Translations under genes and position numbers: made by a program | Notes under the pieces: model-generated | The model's database searches: none | What the model was told of the DNA's origin: nothing | Seen by the model: the letters and a program-made list of their open reading frames with translations, nothing else | NCBI GenBank assembly: GCA_963757265.1 | Contig: CAVWRA010000006.1 | Coordinates: 1,240,001-1,304,000 of the forward strand | Origin: CAIVVT01 sp963757265 | GTDB taxonomy: Bacteria > Acidobacteriota > Terriglobia > Bryobacterales > Bryobacteraceae | Direction: 5' to 3' | Length of the DNA stretch: 64,000 bases | Part shown: one piece after another, positions 38,276 through 47,364 of the stretch | Layout: the number at the start of each line of letters is the position of its first letter | Numbering within the stretch: position 1 is the first letter of the stretch

Positions 38276-39661
38276 GTGGAACGCGCCACAATCACTTGTA
38301 TGGAGACGGCGGCTCTCGCGTACTCGAGACGCGACTTGTCAAGACATGCGATGGATGCCTTAACCGGACTGATGAGCGGAGCGCAGATCGAAGGCACGAT
38401 CACCAAACGCATTCTCTCCGGTGCCGGCGCGAAGCACGGCTTTGCCGTGATCGTCCTGGGAATTGACCGTTTCCGCCACCTCAATGAGCTGCTGGGCTAC
38501 TGCGCCGGCGACGATGCCTTGCTCGAGATTGCCAGCCGATTGCAGGCCTGGCCGGGCTGCCGCGCCGTCGCCCGCCTCGGCGGAGACGAATTCTGCGTCC
38601 TGATCGATGCCGTCTCCGATCTGCGCGAGGCGCTCAAGTCGGCCGAGGCCCTGCTGCGCATCTTCAACCGCCAGCTGCGTCTGGGGACGCGCGACGTTTT
38701 CCTCACCGCCAGCGCCGGCCTCAGCCTCTATCCCATCGACGGCCAGGACGCCGTCTCCCTGCTGCGCCAGGCCTCGCGCGCCATGATGAAAACCAAGCGC
38801 CGCGGCGGCAACGCAGTCGAGGGCGCCACCGAGCCGCCCACCCTGACCCCAGAACAGCGCTACCGGTTGGAGACGGCCCTGCGCCTGGCCCTGGAACAGG
38901 AGGAATTCAACCTGCGCTTCCAGCCCGAAGTCGACCGCGACGGCCAGTTCGCCGGATGTGAGGTGCTGCTGAGCTGGTATCACCCCGAGTTGGGCAACGT
39001 CGAGGCCGACACCTTCATTCGGCTGGCCGAGGAAATCGGCGTGATCTTGCCCATCGGCTCCTGGGTTCTGTGGCAGGCCTGCGCCCAGGCCAAGCTCTGG
39101 CTCGACGCCGGCTTGAACATCCCCCGCGTCGCGGTCAACGTCTCCCCACTGCAGTTCGCCGATCCCGAATTCGTTCGCACCGTCGCCGCGGTGCTCGATT
39201 CCACCGGCTTGCCCGGCGACCGGCTCGAGCTCGAGCTGACCGAAAGCTCCGTCATGCGGGATATCGATGAGGCCGCCGGCCGGATGCACTCCCTGCGCGA
39301 GTTGGGCATCACCTTCGCCATCGACGATTTCGGCGTCGGCTACTCGCCCCTCACCTATCTACACCGCCTGCCCGTGGACGTGGTGAAAATCGACCGCACC
39401 TTCATCTCACAGATGACCAAGCCCTCCGGCAGCCTTCCGCTGGTGCAGACCATTACTGTCCTGGCCCACCGCCAGGGCTTCCAGGTCGTCGCCGAGGGCG
39501 TGGAGACGCGCGAGGAGATGGACCTGGTGCGCGCCGTCCACTGCGACCGCATGCAGGGTTTCTACTTCGGCGCGCCATCCTTCACCGAAGAGTTCGAGAC
39601 CATCCTGCGCACGCCGGACTACTTCTCGCGCCGCCTCCACGCCGACAACCACGCACATTGA
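38276..39661 (+). CDS. Hybrid GGDEF-EAL (EVL) domain signalling protein
   Basis: The N-terminal half carries a diguanylate cyclase domain with an intact RLGGDEFCVLID motif (about residues 97-108). The C-terminal half (about 205-455) is a c-di-GMP phosphodiesterase-type domain in which EAL reads EVL (CEVLLSW). The other metal and catalytic motifs are kept: NVSPLQF, ELTESSVM, IDDFGVGYSPL, VKIDRTFI. There is no membrane segment or sensor domain. GTG 38276 is an uncertain start; the ATG at 38300 is possible. Net activity (cyclase, hydrolase or receptor) cannot be told. Confidence 0.9.
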   Translation: MERATITCMETAALAYSRRDLSRHAMDALTGLMSGAQIEGTITKRILSGAGAKHGFAVIVLGIDRFRHLNELLGYCAGDDALLEIASRLQAWPGCRAVARLGGDEFCVLIDAVSDLREALKSAEALLRIFNRQLRLGTRDVFLTASAGLSLYPIDGQDAVSLLRQASRAMMKTKRRGGNAVEGATEPPTLTPEQRYRLETALRLALEQEEFNLRFQPEVDRDGQFAGCEVLLSWYHPELGNVEADTFIRLAEEIGVILPIGSWVLWQACAQAKLWLDAGLNIPRVAVNVSPLQFADPEFVRTVAAVLDSTGLPGDRLELELTESSVMRDIDEAAGRMHSLRELGITFAIDDFGVGYSPLTYLHRLPVDVVKIDRTFISQMTKPSGSLPLVQTITVLAHRQGFQVVAEGVETREEMDLVRAVHCDRMQGFYFGAPSFTEEFETILRTPDYFSRRLHADNHAH

Positions 39662-39825
39662 CCCGATCGGGTTCAGAACCGTTCGCCGCCGCTCGCGCTC
39701 TCTTGGCGCCTTGAATTCTGGCTGAATCAGCGCTCCTCCACCGTCCCGCGGCAATGCAAACCGGCTGAAAACCCGCGCCGCGGCTGCTCGGGAACGATGG
39801 CCCGCTGGGCCGCGATATACTCTGG

Positions 39826-41025
39826 ATGGAACCGGTCCAATCCTTCCGCCTGGCCAACCTGAAACGGAGTCTGCGCATGAAAATGCATCCCGCCATCCTC
39901 ACGGGTTTGGCGCTGCTGAGTACTGTCGTGGTGGGGGAAGTGGCTCTCCGGATCGCGCATTATCCCGCCAATCCCGTGGTGGGCTGGAAGACAATCCACG
40001 ATGTCAACAAGAAGATCGACCCGGCTCAATTCTACTCGCGCAGCGAAGTGAATCAATTGGGATTTCGCGGTCAGCCCATCGCCTATCGGGACAGCGACAA
40101 CGTTGCCCTGCTGGTCGGGGATTCTCAGGTGGAAAGCATAAAATCGCCCCTGAACGCGATGCCCGAACGGCTGCTCGAACCCGCTTTGACGACCAGCCGG
40201 CGGAATTGGAAAGTCTTCAGTATCGGCGCGGGAGGTTACGGTCAGGATCAGGAGTTCCTGGGGCTCAAGGAGTACTTTTCCCGGTACCGGGCGAATCTCG
40301 TGATTCTGTGGCTCACCATCGGTAACGATCTTTGGAACAACGTGTTCCCGTCGCACAGTGCCAGCGGCAGGGAATCCACGCCCAAGCCGACATACCGGCT
40401 GAGCGGGACGGAGCTGATCGGGCCGAATCGCGAACTGGGCGAGAAGCTGTTCCGGACGCAAATCGAAGGGCTCCTGTTTCGCGCGCTCTACACCGATCTG
40501 CACGCCTATTGGGAGCGCTTTCTTCCGCCGGCATACAAGCCGATGACGGCGCCCTCCGGCCAGTATTCGGAAATCGTGCACACCGACGAGGGGATCGAAA
40601 CGGAAGACTCGCATTGGAGTTTGTGGCTCACTCCGAGCAGCCCGCGCCGGGATTACTCCATCGCGCTGGCCCGCGCGCTGATGCATGAGATGGTGCGGCT
40701 GTGCGAAGCCCACGGCGCGCGTTTTGTCATCCTGGAAGTCGACCGCTATTCGCCTGCCAGTTATGCCGTAATGCAGAAATTCCCGCTGTGGCGAAAAGGA
40801 GTGCGGCTGGTGGAGAAAAACGGCCAATACTACCGCGCGGACAGCCGCCAGTACGCCGAGGGACTCGGGCGCGTGGCGGCCGGCTTTGAGCTCGCCACCA
40901 TCCCCGTTACCATCCCCAATCACACCGTCAGCGACGACGATCCGCACCTGAATATCCCTGGCAACAGCCAGGTGATGCGCGATCTCGCCCAGATGCTCAC
41001 TCAGCGCGGCCTCGCCACAGATTGA
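39826..41025 (+). CDS. Membrane-anchored SGNH-hydrolase-like protein
   Basis: One N-terminal hydrophobic helix (MHPAILTGLALLSTVVVGEV) precedes a domain with SGNH blocks: Ser in LLVGDSQVES, Gly in GAGGYGQDQE, Asn in LTIGNDLWNN and a closing Asp-His in SDDDPHLN. Such proteins are esterases or acyl-transfer enzymes on sugars and cell envelopes. Size 399 residues from ATG 39826; starting at a later Met near the hydrophobic helix is also possible. No neighbouring gene hints at the substrate. Confidence 0.75.
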   Translation: MEPVQSFRLANLKRSLRMKMHPAILTGLALLSTVVVGEVALRIAHYPANPVVGWKTIHDVNKKIDPAQFYSRSEVNQLGFRGQPIAYRDSDNVALLVGDSQVESIKSPLNAMPERLLEPALTTSRRNWKVFSIGAGGYGQDQEFLGLKEYFSRYRANLVILWLTIGNDLWNNVFPSHSASGRESTPKPTYRLSGTELIGPNRELGEKLFRTQIEGLLFRALYTDLHAYWERFLPPAYKPMTAPSGQYSEIVHTDEGIETEDSHWSLWLTPSSPRRDYSIALARALMHEMVRLCEAHGARFVILEVDRYSPASYAVMQKFPLWRKGVRLVEKNGQYYRADSRQYAEGLGRVAAGFELATIPVTIPNHTVSDDDPHLNIPGNSQVMRDLAQMLTQRGLATD

Positions 41026-41226
41026 CCCGGCCGATTAGTAACGGGCTGTCCCCCGGATGCGCCGGAATCCGCGCGTACCGGCGTTCTCGGTTCGGCTGCG
41101 AATATAATCTTCGTGGGACCCGGCGCCCCCGGATGAGCGCGAACCGGATGGCGGTTCCGGCTCCAACGCCGGGCGCGGGATCGAGGAGTTTTCATCATGC
41201 GTTTACTCAGGCACGAGCCTTCCAGG

Positions 41227-42450
41227 ATGCGTTTACTGACGCTGGCTCTCATCGTCCAGTCGTTCGTCGTGGCGGCGCCGCCGGCGCTGGATCCGCAAAA
41301 GGCCGGCATGGACCCGGCGCGGCTGTCGCAAATCGCCCCGCGGATGCAGGAGTTCATCGATCGCGGCCAGTTGGCCGGCGTGGTGACGCTGCTGCAGCGG
41401 CACGGCGCGTTGGCGCATTTCGAAGCCACGGGCTGGGCCGACGTCGAGGCCAAGAAGCCCATGCAGCGCGACACCATTTTCCAGATCATGTCGATGACCA
41501 AGCCGTTCACGGGCGTGTGCCTGATGATGCTGGTGGATGAGGGCAAGCTGCGGGTCAACGATCCGGTGGAGGTCTACCTGCCCGAATTCCGCGGCCAGAT
41601 GGTGGCCGAACCCGAAGGCGGCAAGCCGATTCTCAGGAAGCCGGCCCACCCGATCACGGTCCGCGAGCTGATGACGCACACCTCGGGGATGGTGGGTGAG
41701 CCGCCGGTCTCCACCGGCCCGCTGATGGTGAAACTGGACCTCATGGGGCTGGACCGCGCCGTGCCGCTGTACGCGCGCGAGCCGCTGCAATTCGAGCCGG
41801 GCACGCGTTGGCAGTATTCGACGGTCGGGATCGACGTGCTGGGGCGCATTGTCGAAGTGCTGTCGGGGATGAAATACGAACAGTTCCTCGCCGAGCGCAT
41901 CTTCAAGCCGCTGGGCATGACCGACTCCCACATCTTCCTGCCCGAGTCCAAGCACTCGCGCCTGGCCGCGGTTTACACGATCCAGGACGGCCGCATGGTG
42001 AAGGCGGGTGCGGATATTCTGGGCGGCGACGCGCTGAAATACCGCCAGGGCGCGGTGTACTCCGGCCCGGGCTTTGCGATGTACTCGACGGCCGCGGATC
42101 TGGTGAAGTTTTATCAGATGATGCTCAACAAGGGCGTGTACAACGGCAAGCGGCTGTTGTCGGCGGCGGCGGTGGAGGAGATGTCGCGGGTACAGACGGG
42201 CGAGATCAAGGCCGGCTGGGACGTCGGAACCGGCTTCGGCCTGACGTGGGAAGTGACCAAGGATCCGTGGGGCACGGTGAGCGGCTTGAGCGTCGGTGCG
42301 TTCCATCACGGCGGGGCGTTCAGCACGTTCGGCTACATCGATCCGAAGAAGGACCTAGTGGGCGTGTACCTGGTGCAGTGGAGCGGGCCGGACGGCAAGA
42401 TGGCGCGCGAGTCGTTCACGCAAATTGGCGCCGGCGCGATCGTGGAGTAG
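41227..42450 (+). CDS. Serine hydrolase, class C beta-lactamase family
   Basis: The nucleophile motif SxxK is SMTK (QIMSMTKPFTG) and the Tyr motif is YSTVG. There is a hydrophobic signal (LTLALIVQSFVVAA) from ATG 41227; an ATG ten codons earlier would disturb it. Near the end HHGGAFSTFG takes the place of the third motif. The 407-residue enzyme belongs with esterases, D-aminopeptidases and class C lactamases. Substrate not predictable; probably periplasmic. Confidence 0.87.
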   Translation: MRLLTLALIVQSFVVAAPPALDPQKAGMDPARLSQIAPRMQEFIDRGQLAGVVTLLQRHGALAHFEATGWADVEAKKPMQRDTIFQIMSMTKPFTGVCLMMLVDEGKLRVNDPVEVYLPEFRGQMVAEPEGGKPILRKPAHPITVRELMTHTSGMVGEPPVSTGPLMVKLDLMGLDRAVPLYAREPLQFEPGTRWQYSTVGIDVLGRIVEVLSGMKYEQFLAERIFKPLGMTDSHIFLPESKHSRLAAVYTIQDGRMVKAGADILGGDALKYRQGAVYSGPGFAMYSTAADLVKFYQMMLNKGVYNGKRLLSAAAVEEMSRVQTGEIKAGWDVGTGFGLTWEVTKDPWGTVSGLSVGAFHHGGAFSTFGYIDPKKDLVGVYLVQWSGPDGKMARESFTQIGAGAIVE

Positions 42451-42531
42451 CAACGCGGGACCGGCCGAGATCCGGCGGCAGGGTTGACACCGCCGGAGGA
42501 GCGGTGTGATCTAAGTTCAGGAGCAACTCCG

Positions 42532-43008
42532 ATGTTGGGGACAATTACATTTACGCTCAACGGGAAACCCACGCGGGTGACGGTCAACGGAGAGCGCATG
42601 CTGCTATGGGTGCTGCGTTCCGATCTGGGCCTTACGGGGACGAAATTCGGCTGCGGCGCTTCCTACTGCGGCGCCTGCACGGTGATCGTGGATGGAGAAG
42701 CGGTGCTCGCCTGCTCGACGCCGGTCAAGGACGTCGCCGGCAAGCACGTGCTGACGATCGAAGGCCTGGGCACCAACGGGAAGCTGCATCCGCTCCAGGA
42801 AGCGTTCGTGAAGCACGCCGCTTACCAGTGCGGCTACTGCACGCCCGGCATGATCCTGGCCGCGTACGCGCTGGTGCACAAGACGCCGCGGCCCTCGCGC
42901 GACGTGATCCTGAAACAAATGGAAGGCAACCTGTGCCGCTGCGGAGCGCATGTGCGCATCGTGGACGCCATCGAGGAAGCCGCCGTGGCGATGAAGGGAG
43001 GCGCGTGA
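42532..43008 (+). CDS. (2Fe-2S)-binding subunit of a molybdenum hydroxylase
   Basis: The small iron-sulphur subunit (158 aa) resembles IorA of isoquinoline 1-oxidoreductase. The plant-type cluster is bound by CGASYCGACTV and a later Cys, the second cluster by CGYCTPGM and CRCG. Start ATG 42532 follows CAGGAG by eight bases. The stop TGA shares one base with the ATG of the large subunit, which shows the two are a pair; no FAD subunit is present, as in the IorAB type. Confidence 0.92.
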   Translation: MLGTITFTLNGKPTRVTVNGERMLLWVLRSDLGLTGTKFGCGASYCGACTVIVDGEAVLACSTPVKDVAGKHVLTIEGLGTNGKLHPLQEAFVKHAAYQCGYCTPGMILAAYALVHKTPRPSRDVILKQMEGNLCRCGAHVRIVDAIEEAAVAMKGGA

Positions 43009-45161
43009 TGAAACCGGTTGAGGCGGAGGTCAAAGCCGATCTCGCAACCAATGGCGGCGCAGCGCTCAGTCGGCGCGACTTTTTCGCGTTCACCGGACCG
43101 GGCCTGCTGGTGCTGTTCTCCACCGCGCCGGCCGAGGCGCGCCAGGAGCCGACTCGGCTTCCCGGCAGGGCCAGCGGCTTCCCTACCGAGTTCACCGCCT
43201 ACCTGCACGTCGGCGGTGACGGGCGGGTGACGTGCTTTGTCGGCAAGATCGAGATGGGCCAGGGCGCGATGACGGGCCTCGCCGAGATGATCGCCGAAGA
43301 GCTCGACGTCGCCTACGATTCCGTGGACATGGTCTGCGGCGACACCGACCGCTGCCCGTGGGACATGGGCACGTTCGGCTCGCTGAGCACGCGCCAGTAC
43401 GGCCAACTGGTGCGCAAGGCTGGCGCCGAGGCGCGCGCCGTGCTGCTGCTGATGGCGGCCGAGGATCTCAAGGTGCCGACCGAGCGGCTCAAGGCGCACT
43501 CCGGCGTGGTCACCGATCCGGTCTCCGGCAAGCAGATCACCTACGGCCAGATCGTTCAGGGCAAGCACGTCGAACGCCACGTTCCGAATGCGTTGGTGAA
43601 GACGCCGGCCCAGATGACGCAGGTTGGCCATTCCGTCGTCCGCAAGGACGGGCGTGAGAAAGTCACCGGCAAGGCGCAATACGCGGGCGACGTCCTGCTG
43701 CCCGGGATGCTGTGCGCGCGCCTGCTGCGGCCGCCGGCGCACGGCGCGAAGCTCAAGAGCGTGGACGTAACGGCGGCGGAGAAGGCCGGCGCGCGTGTGG
43801 TGCGGGACGGTGACATGATCGCCGTGCTGCACGAGCGGCGCGATCTCGCTGAGAAGGCGTTAAGCCTCGTCAAGGCCGATTGGGACAATCCGGCCGCCGA
43901 CGTCGATGACGTCAACATTTTCGATCACCTCGTCAAATCGGGATCCAACCCGAGCGTCGTCCACGCGAGCGGCGACCTTCTGGAAGGGGCGAAACAGGCA
44001 GCGCACATTATCGAGGAGACGTACCTCAACAGCTACGTGGCGCACTCGGCGATGGAGACCCACTCCGCCACCGCCAACTTCGAAAACGGCAAGCTGACCG
44101 TCTGGGCCAGCACCCAGACGCCGTTCCCGCTGCGAGGCGAACTCGCCCAGGCCCTGAGCCTGCCGCAGGAGAAGGTCCGCGTGATCCCGCCCTACCTCGG
44201 CGGCGGTTTCGGCGGCAAGAGCTTCAACCAGCAGGCCATCGAGGCGGCGAAGCTGGCCAAGCTCACTCTCAAGCCGGTGCAGGTCGTCTGGAGCCGCGAG
44301 GAGGAGTTCTTCTTCGACACATTCCGCCCGGCGGCGGTGGTCAAGATCCGCGCGGGACTCAACGGCGCGGGGAAAATCGTGCTGTGGGATTTCCTGACCT
44401 ACGGCGGCGGGGACCGCGAGGCGAAACAGTTTTACGACATCCCGAATCAGCGCACGCGCTCGGCCGGAGGCTGGGGCGGCGGGCCCGGCGGCATGCACCC
44501 GCTGGCCGTCGGAGCGTGGCGCGCACCGTCGGTGAATACCAACACGCACGCCCGCGAGAGTCACATCGACATGCTGGCGCGCTATGCGGGCGTCGACCCG
44601 GTCGAGTTCCGGCTGCGGCACCTCTCCGATAAGCGCATGCGAGGCGTGCTGGAGGCGGTGGCCAGTAAGTTCGGCTGGAACGAGCGCAAGAAGGCCGACG
44701 GCGTCGGCTTCGGCGTCGCCTGTGGGACCGACGTGGGCGGCTGCGCGGCCACCATGGCCGAGGTGGCCGTGGACAAGAGCACGGGCCACATCCAGGTGAA
44801 GCGCATCGCCGCCGCCATGGACATCGGCCTGATCGTCGATCCCGATGGCGCGTTGCAACAGCTCGAAGGCGGCATCACGATGGGCTTGGGCTACACGCTC
44901 AGCGAAGAAGTGCACTTCAAGGGCGGGGATGTCCTGGACCGGAATTTCGACACCTACGAACTGCCCCGGTTTTCGTGGCTGCCGAAGATCGAGACGGTCC
45001 TGGTCGACGACCGCGAAACGCCCTCGCAGGGCTGTGGCGAGCCGCCCATCATCACCATAGGCGCGCTGATCGCCAACGCCTTCTTCGACGCCACCGGTGT
45101 GCGTCTACTACAACTGCCGATGACGCCCGCGCGCGTCAAGGCGGCGCTCAGCCGCGCCTGA
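43008..45161 (+). CDS. Molybdopterin-binding subunit of a xanthine dehydrogenase family enzyme (IorB-like)
   Basis: The 717-residue catalytic subunit has a Tat-like signal (SRRDFFAFTGPGLLVLFSTA) after about 22 residues, suggesting export as a folded enzyme with its small partner. Motifs include YLGGGFGGKSFNQQ, the molybdopterin regions in the middle, GVACGTDVGGCAATM, and the catalytic Glu in QGCGEPPIITIGAL. Related enzymes hydroxylate N-heterocycles or aldehydes. The substrate is unknown. The likely start is the ATG overlapping the small subunit stop; the frame is open upstream but antisense-like in composition. Confidence 0.9.
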   Translation: MKPVEAEVKADLATNGGAALSRRDFFAFTGPGLLVLFSTAPAEARQEPTRLPGRASGFPTEFTAYLHVGGDGRVTCFVGKIEMGQGAMTGLAEMIAEELDVAYDSVDMVCGDTDRCPWDMGTFGSLSTRQYGQLVRKAGAEARAVLLLMAAEDLKVPTERLKAHSGVVTDPVSGKQITYGQIVQGKHVERHVPNALVKTPAQMTQVGHSVVRKDGREKVTGKAQYAGDVLLPGMLCARLLRPPAHGAKLKSVDVTAAEKAGARVVRDGDMIAVLHERRDLAEKALSLVKADWDNPAADVDDVNIFDHLVKSGSNPSVVHASGDLLEGAKQAAHIIEETYLNSYVAHSAMETHSATANFENGKLTVWASTQTPFPLRGELAQALSLPQEKVRVIPPYLGGGFGGKSFNQQAIEAAKLAKLTLKPVQVVWSREEEFFFDTFRPAAVVKIRAGLNGAGKIVLWDFLTYGGGDREAKQFYDIPNQRTRSAGGWGGGPGGMHPLAVGAWRAPSVNTNTHARESHIDMLARYAGVDPVEFRLRHLSDKRMRGVLEAVASKFGWNERKKADGVGFGVACGTDVGGCAATMAEVAVDKSTGHIQVKRIAAAMDIGLIVDPDGALQQLEGGITMGLGYTLSEEVHFKGGDVLDRNFDTYELPRFSWLPKIETVLVDDRETPSQGCGEPPIITIGALIANAFFDATGVRLLQLPMTPARVKAALSRA

Positions 45162-45187
45162 GTCAGTCAGAACCTGATCCTGGCTGC

Positions 45188-45206
45188 AGCCGGCTTTCAG
45201 CCGGCT
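45188..45206. terminator. Perfect 8-bp stem hairpin after the molybdenum hydroxylase genes
   Basis: AGCCGGCT-TTC-AGCCGGCT: two copies of a self-complementary octamer three bases apart give a perfect stem 27 bp after the stop codon. The downstream sequence is TTCTG and C-rich, with no U-run, so termination efficiency is uncertain. Confidence 0.45.
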
Positions 45207-45300
45207 TCTGCCCCCTTGCCGATGCACGGCAACTCCCGAATTCAGCTTGACTCCGGGTCTAGGCTTAGGGTGATAGCCGAGCCTGCGGCCCGCCATCCCT

Positions 45301-45416
45301 GCTCTTTGAAAATCGAATATAGGGCGAATGAAAAACCCAACGATAGCCGTCCAAATCAATGGTTCTAAAAAGAAAAATCGAGAATTGGCTTTGTTCCTCA
45401 CTTTTTGTTTTTCGCG
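45301..45416 (+). repeat. Dispersed 116-bp repeat, copy B, with boxA-like start
   Basis: This copy has the same length and orientation as copy A at 2558-2673. It begins GCTCTTTGAAAATCGAATA and ends TTTTTCGCG, with the conserved AATTGGCTTTGTTCCTCAC in the last third. It lies 140 bp after the stop of the molybdenum hydroxylase gene on the same strand. No coding frame spans it. Confidence 0.75.
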
Positions 45417-45634
45417 TCTGTGCGGCGCTGCGATCATGCCTCACGCCCGATCCTCTCCACGCCGGGTCAGCGCTTTCTGCGCGCCCCGGATCGCCCTCTA
45501 GGCCTCAGGCCTGAGCTGGAGACGCCGGCCCCCCGGAACAAACCGGCGCGTGAATCCTTTCCCACCGTCGGGCATCTCATACTAAGTAGTACAATGATTG
45601 GTCAATAAATGATATATCACGGAAAGGAGACCGT

Positions 45635-46333
45635 ATGATCATTCACCGGAAAGCATCCGAACGCGGCACTATGAGACTGAGCTGGCTCGACACCCGCTAC
45701 ACCTTCTCATTCAACCGCTACTACGACCCGGCTTGGATGGGCTTCCGCACCTTGCGCGTCATCAACGACGACATCATTGCGCCGAAAGGCGGCTTCGGCA
45801 CCCATCCGCATCGCGATATGGAGATCCTCACGTGGGTCCTCGAAGGTGTGCTAAAGCACCGTGATTCAACAGGTTCCGAGGGCGAGATCCGGCCTGGTGA
45901 GGCCCAGCGGATGAGCGCCGGCACGGGCATCCTGCACAGCGAATTCAACGCTTCCGACTCGCGGCCGGTGCGCGGGCTGCAGATCTGGGTCGAACCGGCG
46001 GAAGAAGGCATGGAACCGGGCTATGAGCAGAAGTACTTCCCGGAATCGGAGCGTCTCAACCTCCTGCGGTTGATCGCCAGCCAGGATGGGCAGGAAGGTT
46101 CGGTGACCATTGGCCAGGACGCCGCGATTTACAACGCAGTCTTGTCCCCTGGCGCCGCGGTCGAGCATCCACTCAATAGTGGCCGCGCGGCCTGGGTGCA
46201 GGTGGCGAAAGGCGCAGTGACGGTGAATGGGCTGGCGCTGGAAGAGGGCGACGGAGCCGCGCTCTCGGAGGAATCCGCAGTGCGGCTGTTGGCGGATAGA
46301 CCGTCCGAAGTGCTGGTTTTCGATCTCAACTGA
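45635..46333 (+). CDS. Pirin family protein (quercetin 2,3-dioxygenase-like)
   Basis: This is a two-cupin protein of 232 residues. The N-terminal cupin carries the metal-binding motif GFGTHPHRDMEILTWVLEG and a later HSEFN; GRGTMRLSWLDTRYTFSFN-like sequence at the start is typical of bacterial pirins of the YhhW type. These are metal-dependent and may cleave flavonols or act as redox-linked regulators. AAGGAG lies six bases before ATG. The preceding 40 bp are markedly A+T-rich, suggesting a promoter. Confidence 0.92.
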   Translation: MIIHRKASERGTMRLSWLDTRYTFSFNRYYDPAWMGFRTLRVINDDIIAPKGGFGTHPHRDMEILTWVLEGVLKHRDSTGSEGEIRPGEAQRMSAGTGILHSEFNASDSRPVRGLQIWVEPAEEGMEPGYEQKYFPESERLNLLRLIASQDGQEGSVTIGQDAAIYNAVLSPGAAVEHPLNSGRAAWVQVAKGAVTVNGLALEEGDGAALSEESAVRLLADRPSEVLVFDLN

Positions 46334-46368
46334 GCGCGATCCGGCCAGGAAGGCGAGCAGGAGCAACT

Positions 46369-47349
46369 ATGGGACAGCAGGGCGCCGTGCACGAAGCCGC
46401 GCAGTGGTTGATGTTGCATGGCTACGCCCTGCTGACAGCGGTGGTTCTCGCCGAGATGTTGGGCGCTCCGCTGCCCGCCGCGCCATTCCTCCTCGCCATG
46501 GGCGCCCTGGCCGGGCTCGGCCACTTCAGCCTGGTCACCGCGCTGGCTCTTTCAACCGTGGCCGCGCTAGCCGCCGATCTGGTCTGGTTTCAACTTGGGC
46601 AACGCCGTGGCGAATCGGTCCTCGGGCTGCTGTGCCGGCTGTCGCTGGAGCCGGACACTTGCGTACGTCTCACGCACCAGGCCTTCAACCGCTACGGCCA
46701 GGCCAGCCTGATTTTCTGCAAGTTCATTCCCGGCCTGAGCACGGTCGCCACGCCGCTGGCCGGCAGTTCGGGCATTTCAATGGGCCGCTTTCTGCTCCTC
46801 GACCTGGCCGGATCGGCGCTCTGGGCCGGATCCTACCTCGGCGTGGGCTGGCTGTTCCGCCAGCAACTGGAACAGGCGCTGGCGATCTTGGCGCGATTCG
46901 GATTGTGGATGTTCGTGGCGCTGGCGACGCCGCTCGCGCTGTGGATCGTCTGGAAATACGTCCAGCGGCGGCTTTGGCTGAGGCGCGTGAAGTCGGAACG
47001 CGTGCCGCCGGAAGCAGTCAAAGCGCTGTTGGACGGGCCCACGCCGCCGGTAATTCTGGATCTGCGCCCGCTGAGAACGATCGAGCGCAGCGGCTTGAAA
47101 ATCGCCGGCGCGCGGGTCAGCGCGCCCGAGGAGATCGACGCGCACATCCTGGCGCTGCCCGCGGACACGCGCCTCGTCTTCTATTGCGATTGCCCGAATG
47201 ACGCCGCCAGCGCGACGTTCGCCCTGCGCTTCCGCAAGGCCGGCTTCGAAAACGCCATCGCGCTGAAAGGCGGCTTCGACGCCTGGTTGCAGGCCGGGTT
47301 CCCTATGGAGGCGGCGGTTTCGGCAATCGGGCAGGTGGGCGTACCATAA
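46369..47349 (+). CDS. DedA-family membrane protein fused to a rhodanese-like domain
   Basis: Residues 1-200 are a DedA/SNARE-associated membrane protein with several helices and the family motif FCKFIPGLSTVATPLAGSSG. After a short basic linker (VWKYVQRRLWLRRVK) comes a rhodanese domain (about 225-320) with LDLRPL and an active-site-like loop FYCDCPNDAASA. DedA proteins recycle undecaprenyl phosphate or other lipids. The fusion couples this to a thiol-sulphur domain on the cytoplasmic side. It starts 35 bp after pirin on the same strand. Confidence 0.88.
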   Translation: MGQQGAVHEAAQWLMLHGYALLTAVVLAEMLGAPLPAAPFLLAMGALAGLGHFSLVTALALSTVAALAADLVWFQLGQRRGESVLGLLCRLSLEPDTCVRLTHQAFNRYGQASLIFCKFIPGLSTVATPLAGSSGISMGRFLLLDLAGSALWAGSYLGVGWLFRQQLEQALAILARFGLWMFVALATPLALWIVWKYVQRRLWLRRVKSERVPPEAVKALLDGPTPPVILDLRPLRTIERSGLKIAGARVSAPEEIDAHILALPADTRLVFYCDCPNDAASATFALRFRKAGFENAIALKGGFDAWLQAGFPMEAAVSAIGQVGVP

Positions 47350-47364
47350 GGGCACGTAACCCCC

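Larger units (their letters stand above)
45162..45634. other. 473-bp gap with a hairpin and a dispersed repeat
   Basis: No gene is seen. The gap contains a hairpin (45188-45206), copy B of the 116-bp repeat (45301-45416) and an A+T-rich segment at about 45578-45617 just before pirin that may hold its promoter. Confidence 0.65.
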
